7,934 nucleotides of DNA from an uncultured Bacillus sp. (lineage in GTDB: Bacteria; Bacillota; Bacilli; Bacillales_B; DSM-18226), in contig NZ_CAMLDX010000126.1 of the NCBI RefSeq assembly GCF_946478885.1, forward strand, positions 1-7,934, in the 5' to 3' direction. How positions within the stretch are numbered: the first letter of the stretch is position 1; every line of letters begins with the position of its first letter. The notes beneath the pieces are model-generated. The model was not told the DNA's origin. It did not search any database and worked only from the letters and a program-made list of their open reading frames with translations. Below are positions 1-5,597 of the stretch, piece after piece. The position numbers and the translations under genes were made by a program.

Positions 1-59
1 AGCGACCGAGTACACGGCGCATCTTTGTCGCCGAGCATTTTGTGGGCTTTCCTAGTCAT
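1..59 (-). CDS. Probable Imm5-like 'putative immunity protein', N-terminal fragment
   Basis: Only the first 19 complete codons are present; the gene runs off the left edge. The protein begins MTRKAHKMLGDKDAP. From memory, this RKAHKMLGD-type opening is typical of proteins annotated 'putative immunity protein' (Imm5-like), small helical proteins whose biochemical role is mostly unproven. The ATG at 59-57 lies 6 bases after the DUF2200 stop codon and is preceded by GGAGTTGAGG, a usable ribosome binding site that overlaps the end of DUF2200. It is therefore the last visible gene of a packed minus-strand operon. The family call rests on a short stretch and is tentative; that this is a real translated start is more secure. 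Confidence 0.5.
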   Translation of the reverse strand, partial: MTRKAHKMLGDKDAPCTRS

Positions 60-65
60 TTGACC

Positions 66-413
66 TCAACTCCTCAAAACCTTCTCCATCGGCTTGCCTT
101 TTGCTAATTCGTCAACCAGTTTGTCAAGCCAACGAATTTTCTGCATAAGCGGGTCTTCGATTTCCTCTACGCGAATGCCGCAGACTACGCCCGTGATTTT
201 ATGGACGTTGGGGTTGATTTGCGGGGCTTTGGCAAAGAACGTCTCAAAATCAACTTCTTTCTCAATTTGCTTCCGTAAGCCATGCTCGTCATAGCCCGTC
301 AGCCAGCAAATGACGGTATCGACTTCTTCTTTTACGCGTCCCTTTTTCTCCGCTTTTTGGACGTACATAGGGTAGACTCTTGAAAAAGCGGTCGTAAATA
401 TTCTCGGTTTCAT
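66..413 (-). CDS. DUF2200 family protein
   Basis: A complete 115-residue protein matching the usual length of DUF2200. Recognisable features are the opening [20 protein letters not shown], a middle stretch with WLTGYDE (about residues 37-43), APQINPN (about 63-69) and a C-terminal helix with [21 protein letters not shown]. The family is widespread as small cytoplasmic proteins of unknown function; the charged, helical sequence has no signal peptide or membrane segment. The ATG overlaps the stop of the preceding gene by four bases (ATGA), and GGGGAG lies 8 bases upstream, so translation is probably coupled. It sits in a run of small genes behind an hsdS remnant. No function should be inferred beyond the family name. 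Confidence 0.9.
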   Translation of the reverse strand: MKPRIFTTAFSRVYPMYVQKAEKKGRVKEEVDTVICWLTGYDEHGLRKQIEKEVDFETFFAKAPQINPNVHKITGVVCGIRVEEIEDPLMQKIRWLDKLVDELAKGKPMEKVLRS

Positions 414-613
414 AGCGTTTTCTCTCCCCGCTCTCTTTTGACTTGTTCCTTCTCAATCAGTGTCAGAGCAACCTTCAGAGCGGCGATTCGCCGTTCAAGA
501 AGAGTCTGCTGTGACTTACCCAGTTTCGTGGCGTCCATCTTCTCGCACTTGTGGAGCGTGGACAGCAAGGCACGATGCGCTTCGCTTAACTCTTCGGTTG
601 TAAATTCTGCCAT
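410..613 (-). CDS. Small helical hypothetical protein (67 aa)
   Basis: Not a family I recognise. The start chosen is the ATG at 613, because GGAGGG lies six bases before it and the frame then gives [20 protein letters not shown]; a longer frame starting at 646 would overlap the upstream gene and has no comparable site. The protein is strongly amphipathic and helical: an N-terminal acidic helix, a short Cys-Glu-Lys-Met-Asp-Ala turn, then a second long helix rich in Arg, Ala and Leu ending in a Lys/Arg/Glu tail. This suggests a two-helix hairpin or coiled coil. It begins 2 bases after the DUF1801 stop and overlaps the DUF2200 start by four bases, so it almost certainly belongs to the same transcript. 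Its function is unknown; a structural partner of a neighbour is one possibility. Confidence 0.75.
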   Translation of the reverse strand: MAEFTTEELSEAHRALLSTLHKCEKMDATKLGKSQQTLLERRIAALKVALTLIEKEQVKRERGEKTL

Positions 614-615
614 TC

Positions 616-1020
616 TTAGCCCTCCATTTGTTTTACCCTCCACCACACGATGTCGGTGATGAGTTCATAATCTATCGGCTTGCCAAGCGGAAGCTGAATT
701 GCTCCTTTACTGGTCTTATATCCTGTGAGCCGCTCTGCGAATTCAGTAGTAGCTTCGCCACCGGGGTATAACCCGATGTGCTTCTTGAACGCCGCGAAAT
801 GGATAAGGTTCTGGCCTTGCCAGAACGTCGGCATCTGCCACGAGATTTTTTCTGTGGCTTCCGGCGCGGCAGCGCGGATGGTTTCGCGGATACTTTGCAA
901 CAGCGGTCGCACATCTTCCGTTTGTGCGACAATGTATTCGTCAATGCTGTTTGGCTTTACGCAAAAGTGGTCTTGTTCCGTGTTTTTGAACTCACTACCA
1001 CATTTCGGACATTTCCACAT
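616..1020 (-). CDS. DUF1801 (YdhG-like) protein with N-terminal zinc ribbon
   Basis: The body from about residue 24 is a DUF1801/YdhG-type fold: IDEYIVAQTEDVRPLLQSIR, the APEATEKISWQMPTFW segment with the family's conserved Trp-x-Met-Pro, then the GLYPGG turn and a C-terminal ITDIVWWRVKQ helix. In front is a short metal-binding ribbon with Cys4, Cys7, His18 and Cys20 (C-x2-C ... H-x-C). Length is about 134 residues, slightly above the plain family because of the ribbon. I prefer the ATG at 1020, ten bases after AAGGAG; an in-frame GTG at 1029 lies only one base from that site and is unlikely. The stop of the hsdS remnant ends one base before this ATG. DUF1801 proteins are small cytoplasmic proteins of unproven function, sometimes suspected of iron or ligand binding. 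Confidence 0.87.
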   Translation of the reverse strand: MWKCPKCGSEFKNTEQDHFCVKPNSIDEYIVAQTEDVRPLLQSIRETIRAAAPEATEKISWQMPTFWQGQNLIHFAAFKKHIGLYPGGEATTEFAERLTGYKTSKGAIQLPLGKPIDYELITDIVWWRVKQMEG

Positions 1021-1021
1021 T

Positions 1022-1315
1022 TCACTCACACTCCTTAATCGTTACTGTTACGTTGTCACCTGTTTGTTTCTGATTTTGCACGGACACAACAGTTTCGTCG
1101 TTTTTCTCGTAGGATTCTTCGTCCGACTCTTTCTTCAGTTTCAACTTCAAACTGTGGGATTTTCACGTTACGAACATCAACCTTGCCTGTCACAACATAG
1201 GCAATGGTTTTTGTGCGGAGCTCTTGGACGAGGACAATTTCATCATTAAGAGCGGCAATCATATCTTCGATTTGACCACATTTTTATCCAATAAAGCAAC
1301 AATTGCAGAGATCGC
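1022..1315 (-). pseudogene. hsdS: Remnant of the 3' end of a type I restriction specificity subunit (hsdS)
   Basis: Read across three frames, this stretch gives the C-terminal part of an HsdS protein, the DNA-recognition subunit of type I restriction-modification enzymes. First comes AISAIVALLDKN (1315 down to about 1270). The frame carrying IEDMIAALNDEIVLVQELR and then AYVVTGKVDVRNVKIPQFE follows. The family's closing signature is a long helix, then Tyr-Arg-Thr, then a 'VVTGKxDVR' strand. A shift at the three-T run 1130-1132 leads into an acidic tail (ESDEESYEKND ... VTIKECE) ending at TGA 1024-1022. Removing one base at 1130-1132 joins the last two parts, and another shift is needed near 1262-1275. 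Target-recognition domains are absent, so this cannot work as HsdS. It is joined to a truncated XRE gene upstream. The family call is confident; whether the tail is still translated is unknown. Confidence 0.72.
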
Positions 1316-1466
1316 TTAACTTTATAACGCTGACAATGTCAGGATAAGACTTCTCATTTTCCCAATTTGAGATAGTCTGTCGGGAAACTTGAATTTCTTC
1401 GGAGACTTTCTCTTGTGTCAATCCTGATTTTACTCTTGCGGTTTTTAGCTTTTTCCCAATCTCCAT
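1284..1466 (-). CDS. XRE-family transcriptional regulator, truncated after the HTH domain
   Basis: A 60-residue product whose first ~53 residues are a classic Cro/C1-type helix-turn-helix: GLTQEKVSEEIQVSRQTISNWENEKSYPD at about residues 15-43, including the recognition helix SRQTISNWE. The start ATG at 1466 has GAGGAG seven bases upstream. In relatives the sequence after 'IKLSDL' continues into a Tyr-x-Val-Ser-Leu-Asp-type helix and usually a C-terminal sensing or membrane domain. Here it changes abruptly to CNCCFIG and stops, because the DNA switches into the end of an hsdS gene. The protein could still bind DNA but lacks any partner or effector domain. I infer a deletion junction at about 1305-1316. 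A possible promoter lies at 1526-1555. Confidence 0.8.
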   Translation of the reverse strand: MEIGKKLKTARVKSGLTQEKVSEEIQVSRQTISNWENEKSYPDIVSVIKLSDLCNCCFIG

Positions 1467-1525
1467 TTTGTTTCTCCTCGTTACTCACATTTTGCCACGA
1501 AAAAGGGGGTATGTCTATCAAACCT

Positions 1526-1555
1526 CTTTTACATCATACAGTTGAGGCATGTCAA
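1526..1555 (-). promoter_or_regulatory. Candidate sigma-A promoter for the truncated XRE gene
   Basis: A perfect -35 hexamer TTGACA (minus strand, 1555-1550) is followed after 18 bases by a weak -10, TAAAAG (1531-1526). It lies about 60 bases upstream of the XRE start codon, in the right direction. The -10 is a poor match, so this is a suggestion only. Confidence 0.3.
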
Positions 1556-1571
1556 AATTCTTTTACACTAC

Positions 1572-1605
1572 ATAAGAGGACAGGGGGACGGTTCCTGTGT
1601 CTTAT
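1572..1605. repeat. REP-like imperfect palindrome with the GGGGACGGTTCCTGTGTC motif
   Basis: The two ends, ATAAGAGGACAGG and CCTGTGTCTTAT, are near inverted complements around a GGGACGGTT centre. Motifs of the form GGGACGGTTC..GTC recur in many Bacillota genomes as short dispersed palindromes, often linked to REP-associated tyrosine transposases of the IS200 type. This copy lies between the zinc-ribbon gene and the XRE gene and has no transposase beside it. Whether it is repeated elsewhere cannot be seen from one window. Confidence 0.5.
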
Positions 1606-1630
1606 ATGGCTCCCCTGATCTTTAAGAAAA

Positions 1631-1651
1631 ACCGGGCAAAAACCGCCCGGT
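1631..1651 (-). terminator. Rho-independent terminator after the zinc-ribbon ORF
   Basis: A 7-bp GC-rich stem ACCGGGC/GCCCGGT with a 7-base loop. On the minus strand the stem is followed by TTTTCTT, a good U-tract, and it begins 11 bases after the stop codon of the 30-residue ORF. A weaker pyrimidine run on the plus side means it may also work in the other direction. Confidence 0.75.
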
Positions 1652-1661
1652 CCTTTCTTAG

Positions 1662-1754
1662 CTAGAGAATATCCGATATTTTGTACTCTATGCCATATAC
1701 TCCTTTATAATATTCCGGATACATTTGCCCTCCACATTTTTCACATAAAAACAT
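1662..1754 (-). CDS. Tiny zinc-ribbon protein (30 aa), possibly a 5'-truncated remnant
   Basis: The frame from ATG 1754 encodes MFLCEKCGGQMYPEYYKGV and ends GIEYKISDIL. It has one C-x2-C knuckle (Cys4, Cys7) followed by a Tyr/Glu-rich stretch. Short proteins with a 'CxxCGGEMYPEYYKG-hG-EYRISD' pattern are familiar to me from clostridial genomes, where they are uncharacterised. The open frame reaches back only three codons (Thr-Pro-Pro) to a TAA, and no good ribosome binding site precedes the ATG, so the original N-terminus may be lost. In favour of a live gene, a well-formed terminator follows 11 bases after the stop. A single knuckle would need a second metal site from a dimer or partner. No function is known. 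Confidence 0.5.
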   Translation of the reverse strand: MFLCEKCGGQMYPEYYKGVYGIEYKISDIL

Positions 1755-1790
1755 TGGTGGAGTTGGTTAGGTCTCCATATATGAAAAATA

Positions 1791-1811
1791 CCACAGTATC
1801 AAGGACTGTGG
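1791..1811 (-). other. Small hairpin upstream of the zinc-ribbon ORF
   Basis: A perfect 7-bp inverted repeat CCACAGT/ACTGTGG with a 7-base spacer. On the minus strand it is followed by TATTTTTC, so it resembles a weak terminator or attenuator 37 bases before the small ORF's ATG. It may also be a second, backup terminator for the operon ending at 1915. Confidence 0.4.
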
Positions 1812-1850
1812 CGTGACAGAATTTTATACTTTCTTATCTTTCAAAAATAA

Positions 1851-1887
1851 GCAAGGCGCTCTACGAAAATATCGTAGGGTGCCTTGC
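1851..1887 (-). terminator. Strong Rho-independent terminator of the NTase-GrpB-MBL operon
   Basis: A 16-bp stem with a 5-base loop; every position pairs if two G-U wobbles are allowed (GCAAGGCGCTCTACGA against TCGTAGGGTGCCTTGC). It starts 27 bases past the stop of the MBL gene. The minus strand then reads TTATTTTTG and the plus strand reads GCTTTTTCT, so it could stop transcription from both sides. Confidence 0.85.
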
Positions 1888-1914
1888 GCTTTTTCTGTTA
1901 TTGAGTTATGCCCC

Positions 1915-2676
1915 TTACAGCCATACTGCCCAGTCACCATAATGGAACGTTCCGCTTCCGTGATGAAGCTTTCCGTCCTTTTTTAGCTGCCGAAAAGCAT
2001 CCCGCATTCGGATTAAAATTTCCGGTTGTATGTCCAGACTGTGATGTGCGGGAAATACCCGCTTCACCGGCAAAGCAGATATCTTTTCCAGAGATTTCAG
2101 ATAGGCCACCGGGTCTGTGGAAGGATAGTAAGCAAATAAGGTATCCTTGTAGACCAAATCGCCAGTAAACAGATATCCGCGCTCTTTTTCCCAGAAGCAC
2201 ATGTGCCCTGGGGAGTGTCCCGGCGTATGCAGCACTTCAATGACTCGGCCACCGATGTCAATCGCGTCGCCGTCACGCAATACCTGTGTGGGCGTTCCTT
2301 GAAAAAACTCATAGCTGTTTATATCGTATCCATCTGGCAAATCACAGCGGTCAACCACCATTTTTCGTATGGTATCCATCGACAAAGGAAAGTTGCCGGA
2401 AAGCCAGTCTAGTTCTGCTTCATGGGCATAAAAATCCGGATAGTACTTGTGCCCTCCGATGTGATCCCAGTGAATATGTGTCGCCACGGCGGTCACAGGT
2501 TTATCCGTCAATTTTTCTATCTCTTCAGAGATATTGCAAATGCCCAGCCCAGTATCAATCAGCAAGCTGCGTTCGTTCCCATTCAGAAGGTAACAGTGTG
2601 TTTCCTCCCAATGCCTGTATTCACTGATGATATAAGTGTCCGCGTCGATGCGGTCTATAGTAAACCAATCGTTCAT
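1915..2676 (-). CDS. MBL-fold metallo-hydrolase
   Basis: A complete 253-residue metallo-beta-lactamase-fold protein. It carries the HxHxDH metal site THIHWDHIGG (His67, His69, Asp71, His72), a later ligand in HTPGHSPGH (His154), the bridging Asp in LFTGDLVY (Asp173) and PAHHSL (His211). All ligands for a two-metal site are present, so it should be an active cytoplasmic hydrolase; there is no signal peptide. The 'SPGHMCFW' segment and length resemble glyoxalase II-like or general hydrolase members, not true beta-lactamases. Its ATG overlaps the GrpB stop by four bases, with AAAGGAGG placed inside the GrpB end, so the two are translationally coupled. The substrate is unknown; a thioester, phosphoester or lactone is typical of the fold. 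Confidence 0.93.
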   Translation of the reverse strand: MNDWFTIDRIDADTYIISEYRHWEETHCYLLNGNERSLLIDTGLGICNISEEIEKLTDKPVTAVATHIHWDHIGGHKYYPDFYAHEAELDWLSGNFPLSMDTIRKMVVDRCDLPDGYDINSYEFFQGTPTQVLRDGDAIDIGGRVIEVLHTPGHSPGHMCFWEKERGYLFTGDLVYKDTLFAYYPSTDPVAYLKSLEKISALPVKRVFPAHHSLDIQPEILIRMRDAFRQLKKDGKLHHGSGTFHYGDWAVWL

Positions 2677-3236
2677 GCATATCCTCCTTTGCCATACCGC
2701 TCGATTGCTTTCTGCGTATACTTACGCACAAATTCTGTTTTTCGCTCCGTGTATTCGTCACGGTCATGTTCAAACGGTTTCCAAAGGGACAGCTTTAATT
2801 GCTCATAAGACTTGGCAATCTCGAGATATTCGTTCAGGTAATCCCTGAAGTACAGCTCGTCGTGATCGCCAAATTCTCTAAGGTGCAGATGGAATACCCG
2901 CTCGGCAAATCCGTCTGGCGTATATCCCTTGTTAAAATCAATGCGGGTTTCGTTTTGCGCCATGCACAAATAGTCGTTTTGCAAAAGCAGGCTCTTGACT
3001 ATTTTATGGTCTTTGAGGGGGACTTCCACTAAAATATCAACAATCGGTTTTGCCCAGATCCCTTGGATTGCTGTGCTGCCAATATGGTAAATTCGAACGT
3101 TCTTCGGCAGGAATAACAACAAAAACGCCTGTTCTTCAAGATACCAGTCCCTCCAATGTGTCTGAGGCTCCGTCAACCGAATCGGGAATAACTCCCATAG
3201 CTCCTGAAGTGTCATTCCCGACAATGATTTACGCAT
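2673..3236 (-). CDS. GrpB family protein (nucleotidyltransferase-like fold)
   Basis: About 187 residues, normal for the GrpB/UPF0157 family. The signature IYHIGSTAIQGIWAKPIVDILVEV-type block is at about residues 49-71, with His51-Ile-Gly-Ser-Thr55 and Lys63-Pro-Ile-Val-Asp67-Ile. A second conserved patch is FHLHLREFGDHDELYFRDYL, followed by a helical tail with YTERKTEFV. GrpB proteins are related to nucleotidyltransferases, and in some organisms fused to dephospho-CoA kinase, but their reaction is unproven. I chose the ATG at 3236, giving MRKSLSGMTLQELW, because it overlaps the upstream stop by eight bases and matches the usual family start; longer in-frame starts lie deep within the upstream gene. 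It is the middle gene of a coupled three-gene operon. Confidence 0.9.
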   Translation of the reverse strand: MRKSLSGMTLQELWELFPIRLTEPQTHWRDWYLEEQAFLLLFLPKNVRIYHIGSTAIQGIWAKPIVDILVEVPLKDHKIVKSLLLQNDYLCMAQNETRIDFNKGYTPDGFAERVFHLHLREFGDHDELYFRDYLNEYLEIAKSYEQLKLSLWKPFEHDRDEYTERKTEFVRKYTQKAIERYGKGGYA

Positions 3237-3945
3237 CACAACACCCCGTCCCCGTATGAGCTTGCGTTTCATCCGATTGATACTCTGCAATTAAATCCGA
3301 CGCCCACCGGAAAAGCTGTTTGGAAAGCCGGTCAAATTCAGCCTGCGCCAAATCGACCTGCTGTTTCATGGCAATCGCTGTTTCAAGTATCTCCCGTTCC
3401 GGTTGCCGCAGAACTGGAAGCAGTTCCGTTTTCCGCTTTCGGTAGGTTCCTGTCTGGAGATAGGAAATTGCTTGAACAGTAAAAGTTGCTGATTTATACA
3501 GGGCTTTTAACAACTCACCGTCCCTTTCATGTACCATGTTATGCCCGCACATATGGTAGAGATTGCAGGCTCCGATTCTGATCGCCCTGCGGACGTCCTC
3601 CTTGCCAATCAGCTCTTGCAGAAAATCGATGCTTCCAAAAATCGGTGTGGTATCGTAATAGAACTGGAACAAATCGGAATGTTCCCAGTGCTTCAACTTC
3701 TGAAGGCTGGAGATAAAGCCGCATACTTTTTCGCGGTTTGGAAGCGAGTCCAGCATGGTGCCATATGCTTTTAAATCCTCTGCGTCTGCGTGATTGAGTA
3801 TCACGACGACATCAATATCGCTGTCGTCCGTCGCTTCTCCGCGTCCATAGCTGCCCTGCAGCCCGACGAACTCCAGCCGGGAGCCGAACAAGTTTTTGAG
3901 TTTGCCGAAATATTCTTTCATCCATGTATCTATATCAACTTTCAT
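3229..3945 (-). CDS. Nucleotidyltransferase-domain protein (ANT-like)
   Basis: A 238-residue protein with the pol-beta/MNT nucleotidyltransferase motif near the N-terminus: LQGSYGRGEATDDSDIDVVV at about residues 29-48, with Gly31-Ser32 and the metal-binding pair Asp43-x-Asp45. A third acidic ligand is not certain; Asp98 in YYDTTPIFG is a candidate. The C-terminal half is all helical (HMCGHNMVHERDGELLKALY, then TFTVQAISYLQTG and ELLPVLRQPERE), like the helical bundle behind the catalytic domain in aminoglycoside nucleotidyltransferases and MNT/HEPN-type proteins. The start at 3945 follows GGAGGAGAAAAA; a longer frame reaching 4083 has no such site and runs into the decayed gene. It heads the operon with GrpB and MBL. 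Transfer of a nucleotide to a small molecule or RNA is likely; its substrate is unknown. Confidence 0.88.
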   Translation of the reverse strand: MKVDIDTWMKEYFGKLKNLFGSRLEFVGLQGSYGRGEATDDSDIDVVVILNHADAEDLKAYGTMLDSLPNREKVCGFISSLQKLKHWEHSDLFQFYYDTTPIFGSIDFLQELIGKEDVRRAIRIGACNLYHMCGHNMVHERDGELLKALYKSATFTVQAISYLQTGTYRKRKTELLPVLRQPEREILETAIAMKQQVDLAQAEFDRLSKQLFRWASDLIAEYQSDETQAHTGTGCCDA

Positions 3946-4039
3946 TTTTTCTCCTCCTACTTTTGCAACCAGTAACATACTGCTTGTCCGGTGGCTGATT
4001 AAAAGACGATTGTTTACGAAGAAATTTGAACCGTGGAAT

Positions 4040-4687
4040 TCAATAATCATAATAATATGAACGCATTTCTGATTCATAGTCAAGAATTACATCTAACATT
4101 GAATCACAGCCTTCCAAAAATGAATAACAGCTCTCATATATTCGAAAACATTTTTTACATCAATTTTTTTGCAGTTGTAGCGATATTCTAAACTATATGA
4201 AGTGGGGTATCTAAAACAAGCTCCGTTTTTATCAAAGGCATCCAATTCTAGAATCTGTGTTTCAACAATATCTATAATCTTTAGATCTGCATCACTTTCG
4301 GAAGCATAATGTTGTATCATTGGACGCACATTTTTCCATAAAATCCTTTTTGCGCAAATGGCTTCTTCGTTTTGAGAAAAAAACATGTCTAGGCACACCA
4401 TTATCTACACTAGCATAAAAAAGTCTCTTTAAACATACTTCGATTGCGTTCCTAAGCAGGAAAATAAGTGGATAGAGCCTTTTCTCCAAGGAATCATTTT
4501 CACAATTGTAAAAAATGAAGTCTGCTGCTTGGATATAGCCTGTAATTTTAGTATGAACTCCATGATCTGAAACCGGCTCCCACAAATTGTAATTTCCGAT
4601 ACCATGACTTGCTTAAATCAAAAATTCAGGCTGCCATTCAGCTTCGAACGGGCAATCATGATCATATGTCCCACAATTGATACATTT
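4040..4687 (-). pseudogene. Decayed gene for a helical, HEPN-like protein with a Cys-containing N-terminus
   Basis: Three open stretches join into one protein of about 215 residues. The opening reads KCINCGTYDHDCPFEAEWQ, then a TAA at about 4612 where CAA (Gln) would fit. The second part, ASHGIGNYNLWEPVSDHG onward, includes LYPLIFLLRNAIEVCLKRLF and VFFSKRRSHLRKKD. One extra A in the run 4340-4343 shifts the frame; dropping it gives KKDLWKNVRPMIQHYASES and on to YNCKKIDVKNVFEYMRAVIHF. One missing A in the run 4116-4120 shifts it again; restoring it gives LEGCDSMLDVILDYESEM and a TGA at 4042. The 'FLLRNAIEVCLK' helix resembles HEPN-like proteins, but I recognise no named family. The start codon is not visible, and the 5' end abuts an IS630-type remnant. 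As it stands it cannot make a full protein unless the frame is recoded. Confidence 0.65.
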
Positions 4688-4970
4688 TTAATTAAGTAAT
4701 AAGCTTGCATCATGTTATTTGCCACAGATACGTTAGAGGTGGCTTTTCCAGTAGAGAATTTCATGGTCAGACCCTCTAAACCATGCCTTTTATATGGACG
4801 GATATACGTTCCAATCGTTTTTTTGGTACGATTAAGAATAGTGGAGATTTGTTTGATCGAATTTCCCATCAAATGTAAACGAACCGTTTGATATCGTTCA
4901 TACATGCGCCGATTTTTTTCATGCTTATTCTATTTTCAACCTCTTGTAATTCTTCTAAATTGGATTTCAC
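4618..4970 (-). mobile_element. IS630-type transposase, N-terminal remnant (frameshifted and truncated)
   Basis: The frame from GTG 4970 encodes VKSNLEELQEVENRIS and then shifts near 4921-4926 into KHEKNRRMYERYQTVRLHLMG, followed by IKQISTILNRTKKTIGTYIRPY and GLEGL. This is the helix-turn-helix that begins IS630/Tc1-mariner-type transposases (MYERYQTIRLHLMG... is typical). The RNase-H-like catalytic DDE domain is missing. Past about 4730 the frame stays open to 4618, but the match to the family fades, and from 4687 down the DNA codes, in another frame, for the neighbouring decayed gene. So the true IS part is about 4700-4970. I found no clear terminal inverted repeats or TA target duplication, so this is a dead relic. 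Confidence 0.7.
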
Positions 4971-5190
4971 GATAAATCACCGCCCATTCATGTTAGTTCA
5001 TGATTTGACGTGTGATGTATGGAAATCCTTTTAATCCAAAAGGTAAAATTTAAGTTCAACTTATATAAATGTAAATCCTTTTTATTTTTCTTTTATCTCA
5101 TTCTCATAGGGTGCCTTAACGGAAATACGTACTTCAATTACGTCTATCACATTCTTCATTTGTATGGACTACTCATAATCGTAATAAACA

Positions 5191-5331
5191 TCATCTTTTT
5201 GAATTTTGTAATTTTGTGAGAAAAATACTTATGCCTGTTATTATAAAAAAAACAACATCAGTAATGAAAAACCACGAGGCTACACCGTTTATTTCCGCTA
5301 CTGCCCCCGCAATTGGTTCCGATGCCTTTAA
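5191..5331 (-). pseudogene. Possible C-terminal scrap of a membrane transporter (MFS-like)
   Basis: A 46-codon open stretch bounded upstream by a TAG at 5334-5332, reading LKASEPIAGAVAEINGVASW, then a hydrophobic run (FFITDVVFFIITGISIFL) and a basic end TKLQNSKR before TGA. A 'GxxAExxGVxxWFFI' turn followed by a last membrane helix and a short basic tail resembles the end of MFS drug-efflux permeases. There is no start codon, no ribosome binding site and no continuation upstream in any frame. Composition alone could create such a run in AT-rich DNA, so this is tentative. Confidence 0.3.
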
Positions 5332-5475
5332 CTATTACCTATGAAATTTGTGTTTATTGGATGCCATCTTCAAAAAACTCTAATGTCATCTATAAAATAC
5401 CCCCAAAAATCAGGCCCAAAAATGCACTTTTTTACCCGTTTTTTTGCTCATTTTTGAGGTAAAAATCACAATATC

Positions 5476-5511
5476 TTGTGGTCATAACCCCTTATTTTTT
5501 TTTGACCACAA
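5476..5511. repeat. Spaced 9-bp inverted repeat
   Basis: TTGTGGTCA (5476-5484) and TGACCACAA (5503-5511) are exact inverted complements separated by 18 bases that include a run of nine T. It could be a weak hairpin, an operator or a relic of an insertion-sequence end; the sequence alone does not decide. Confidence 0.5.
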
Positions 5512-5570
5512 TTCGTCATCATTATTATCGTTTCAACGTGCATCGGAACATAATATCTATACAATTACGC

Positions 5571-5597
5571 AAAAGGTTATTAATATAATAACCTTTT
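5571..5597 (-). terminator. AT-rich hairpin, probable terminator of the ABC exporter operon
   Basis: A perfect 11-bp inverted repeat AAAAGGTTATT/AATAACCTTTT with a 5-base loop, 50 bases past the permease stop codon. The stem itself ends in TTTT on either strand, so it could work in both directions. It has few G-C pairs, so the terminator call is moderate, but it is the only candidate behind the operon. Confidence 0.55.

Noticed and set aside
725..1249. Long plus-strand open frame of 174 codons
   Set aside because: It is antisense to the DUF1801 gene and the hsdS remnant, has no good ribosome binding site and encodes a low-quality Cys/Phe-rich sequence with no family resemblance.
2286..2808. 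Plus-strand open frames of 113 and 128 codons
   Set aside because: They are shadows opposite the MBL and GrpB genes, whose motifs are unmistakable on the minus strand.
3946..4083. N-terminal extension of the nucleotidyltransferase back to 4083
   Set aside because: The extension overlaps the decayed gene's end, has no ribosome binding site and lacks family character; the start at 3945 has an excellent GGAGGAG.
3950..4085. Possible promoter TTGACT with a TCATAT -10 upstream of the nucleotidyltransferase operon
   Set aside because: The hexamers are weak and lie inside the pseudogene's coding region; no clear promoter could be chosen for this operon.
5081..5160. Minus-strand 25-codon frame beginning MKNVIDVIEVRIS
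   Set aside because: It is too short, lacks a ribosome binding site and lies in AT-rich debris; chance cannot be excluded.
5019..5219. Plus-strand frame encoding a hydrophobic 66-residue product
   Set aside because: The hydrophobicity comes from T-rich DNA (Phe, Leu, Ile, Tyr runs); no ribosome binding site is seen, and it partly overlaps the transporter-like scrap on the other strand.
5232..5345. Short plus-strand frame beginning MPVIIKKTTSVMK
   Set aside because: There is no ribosome binding site and no recognisable family, and the minus-strand reading in the same place looks more protein-like.
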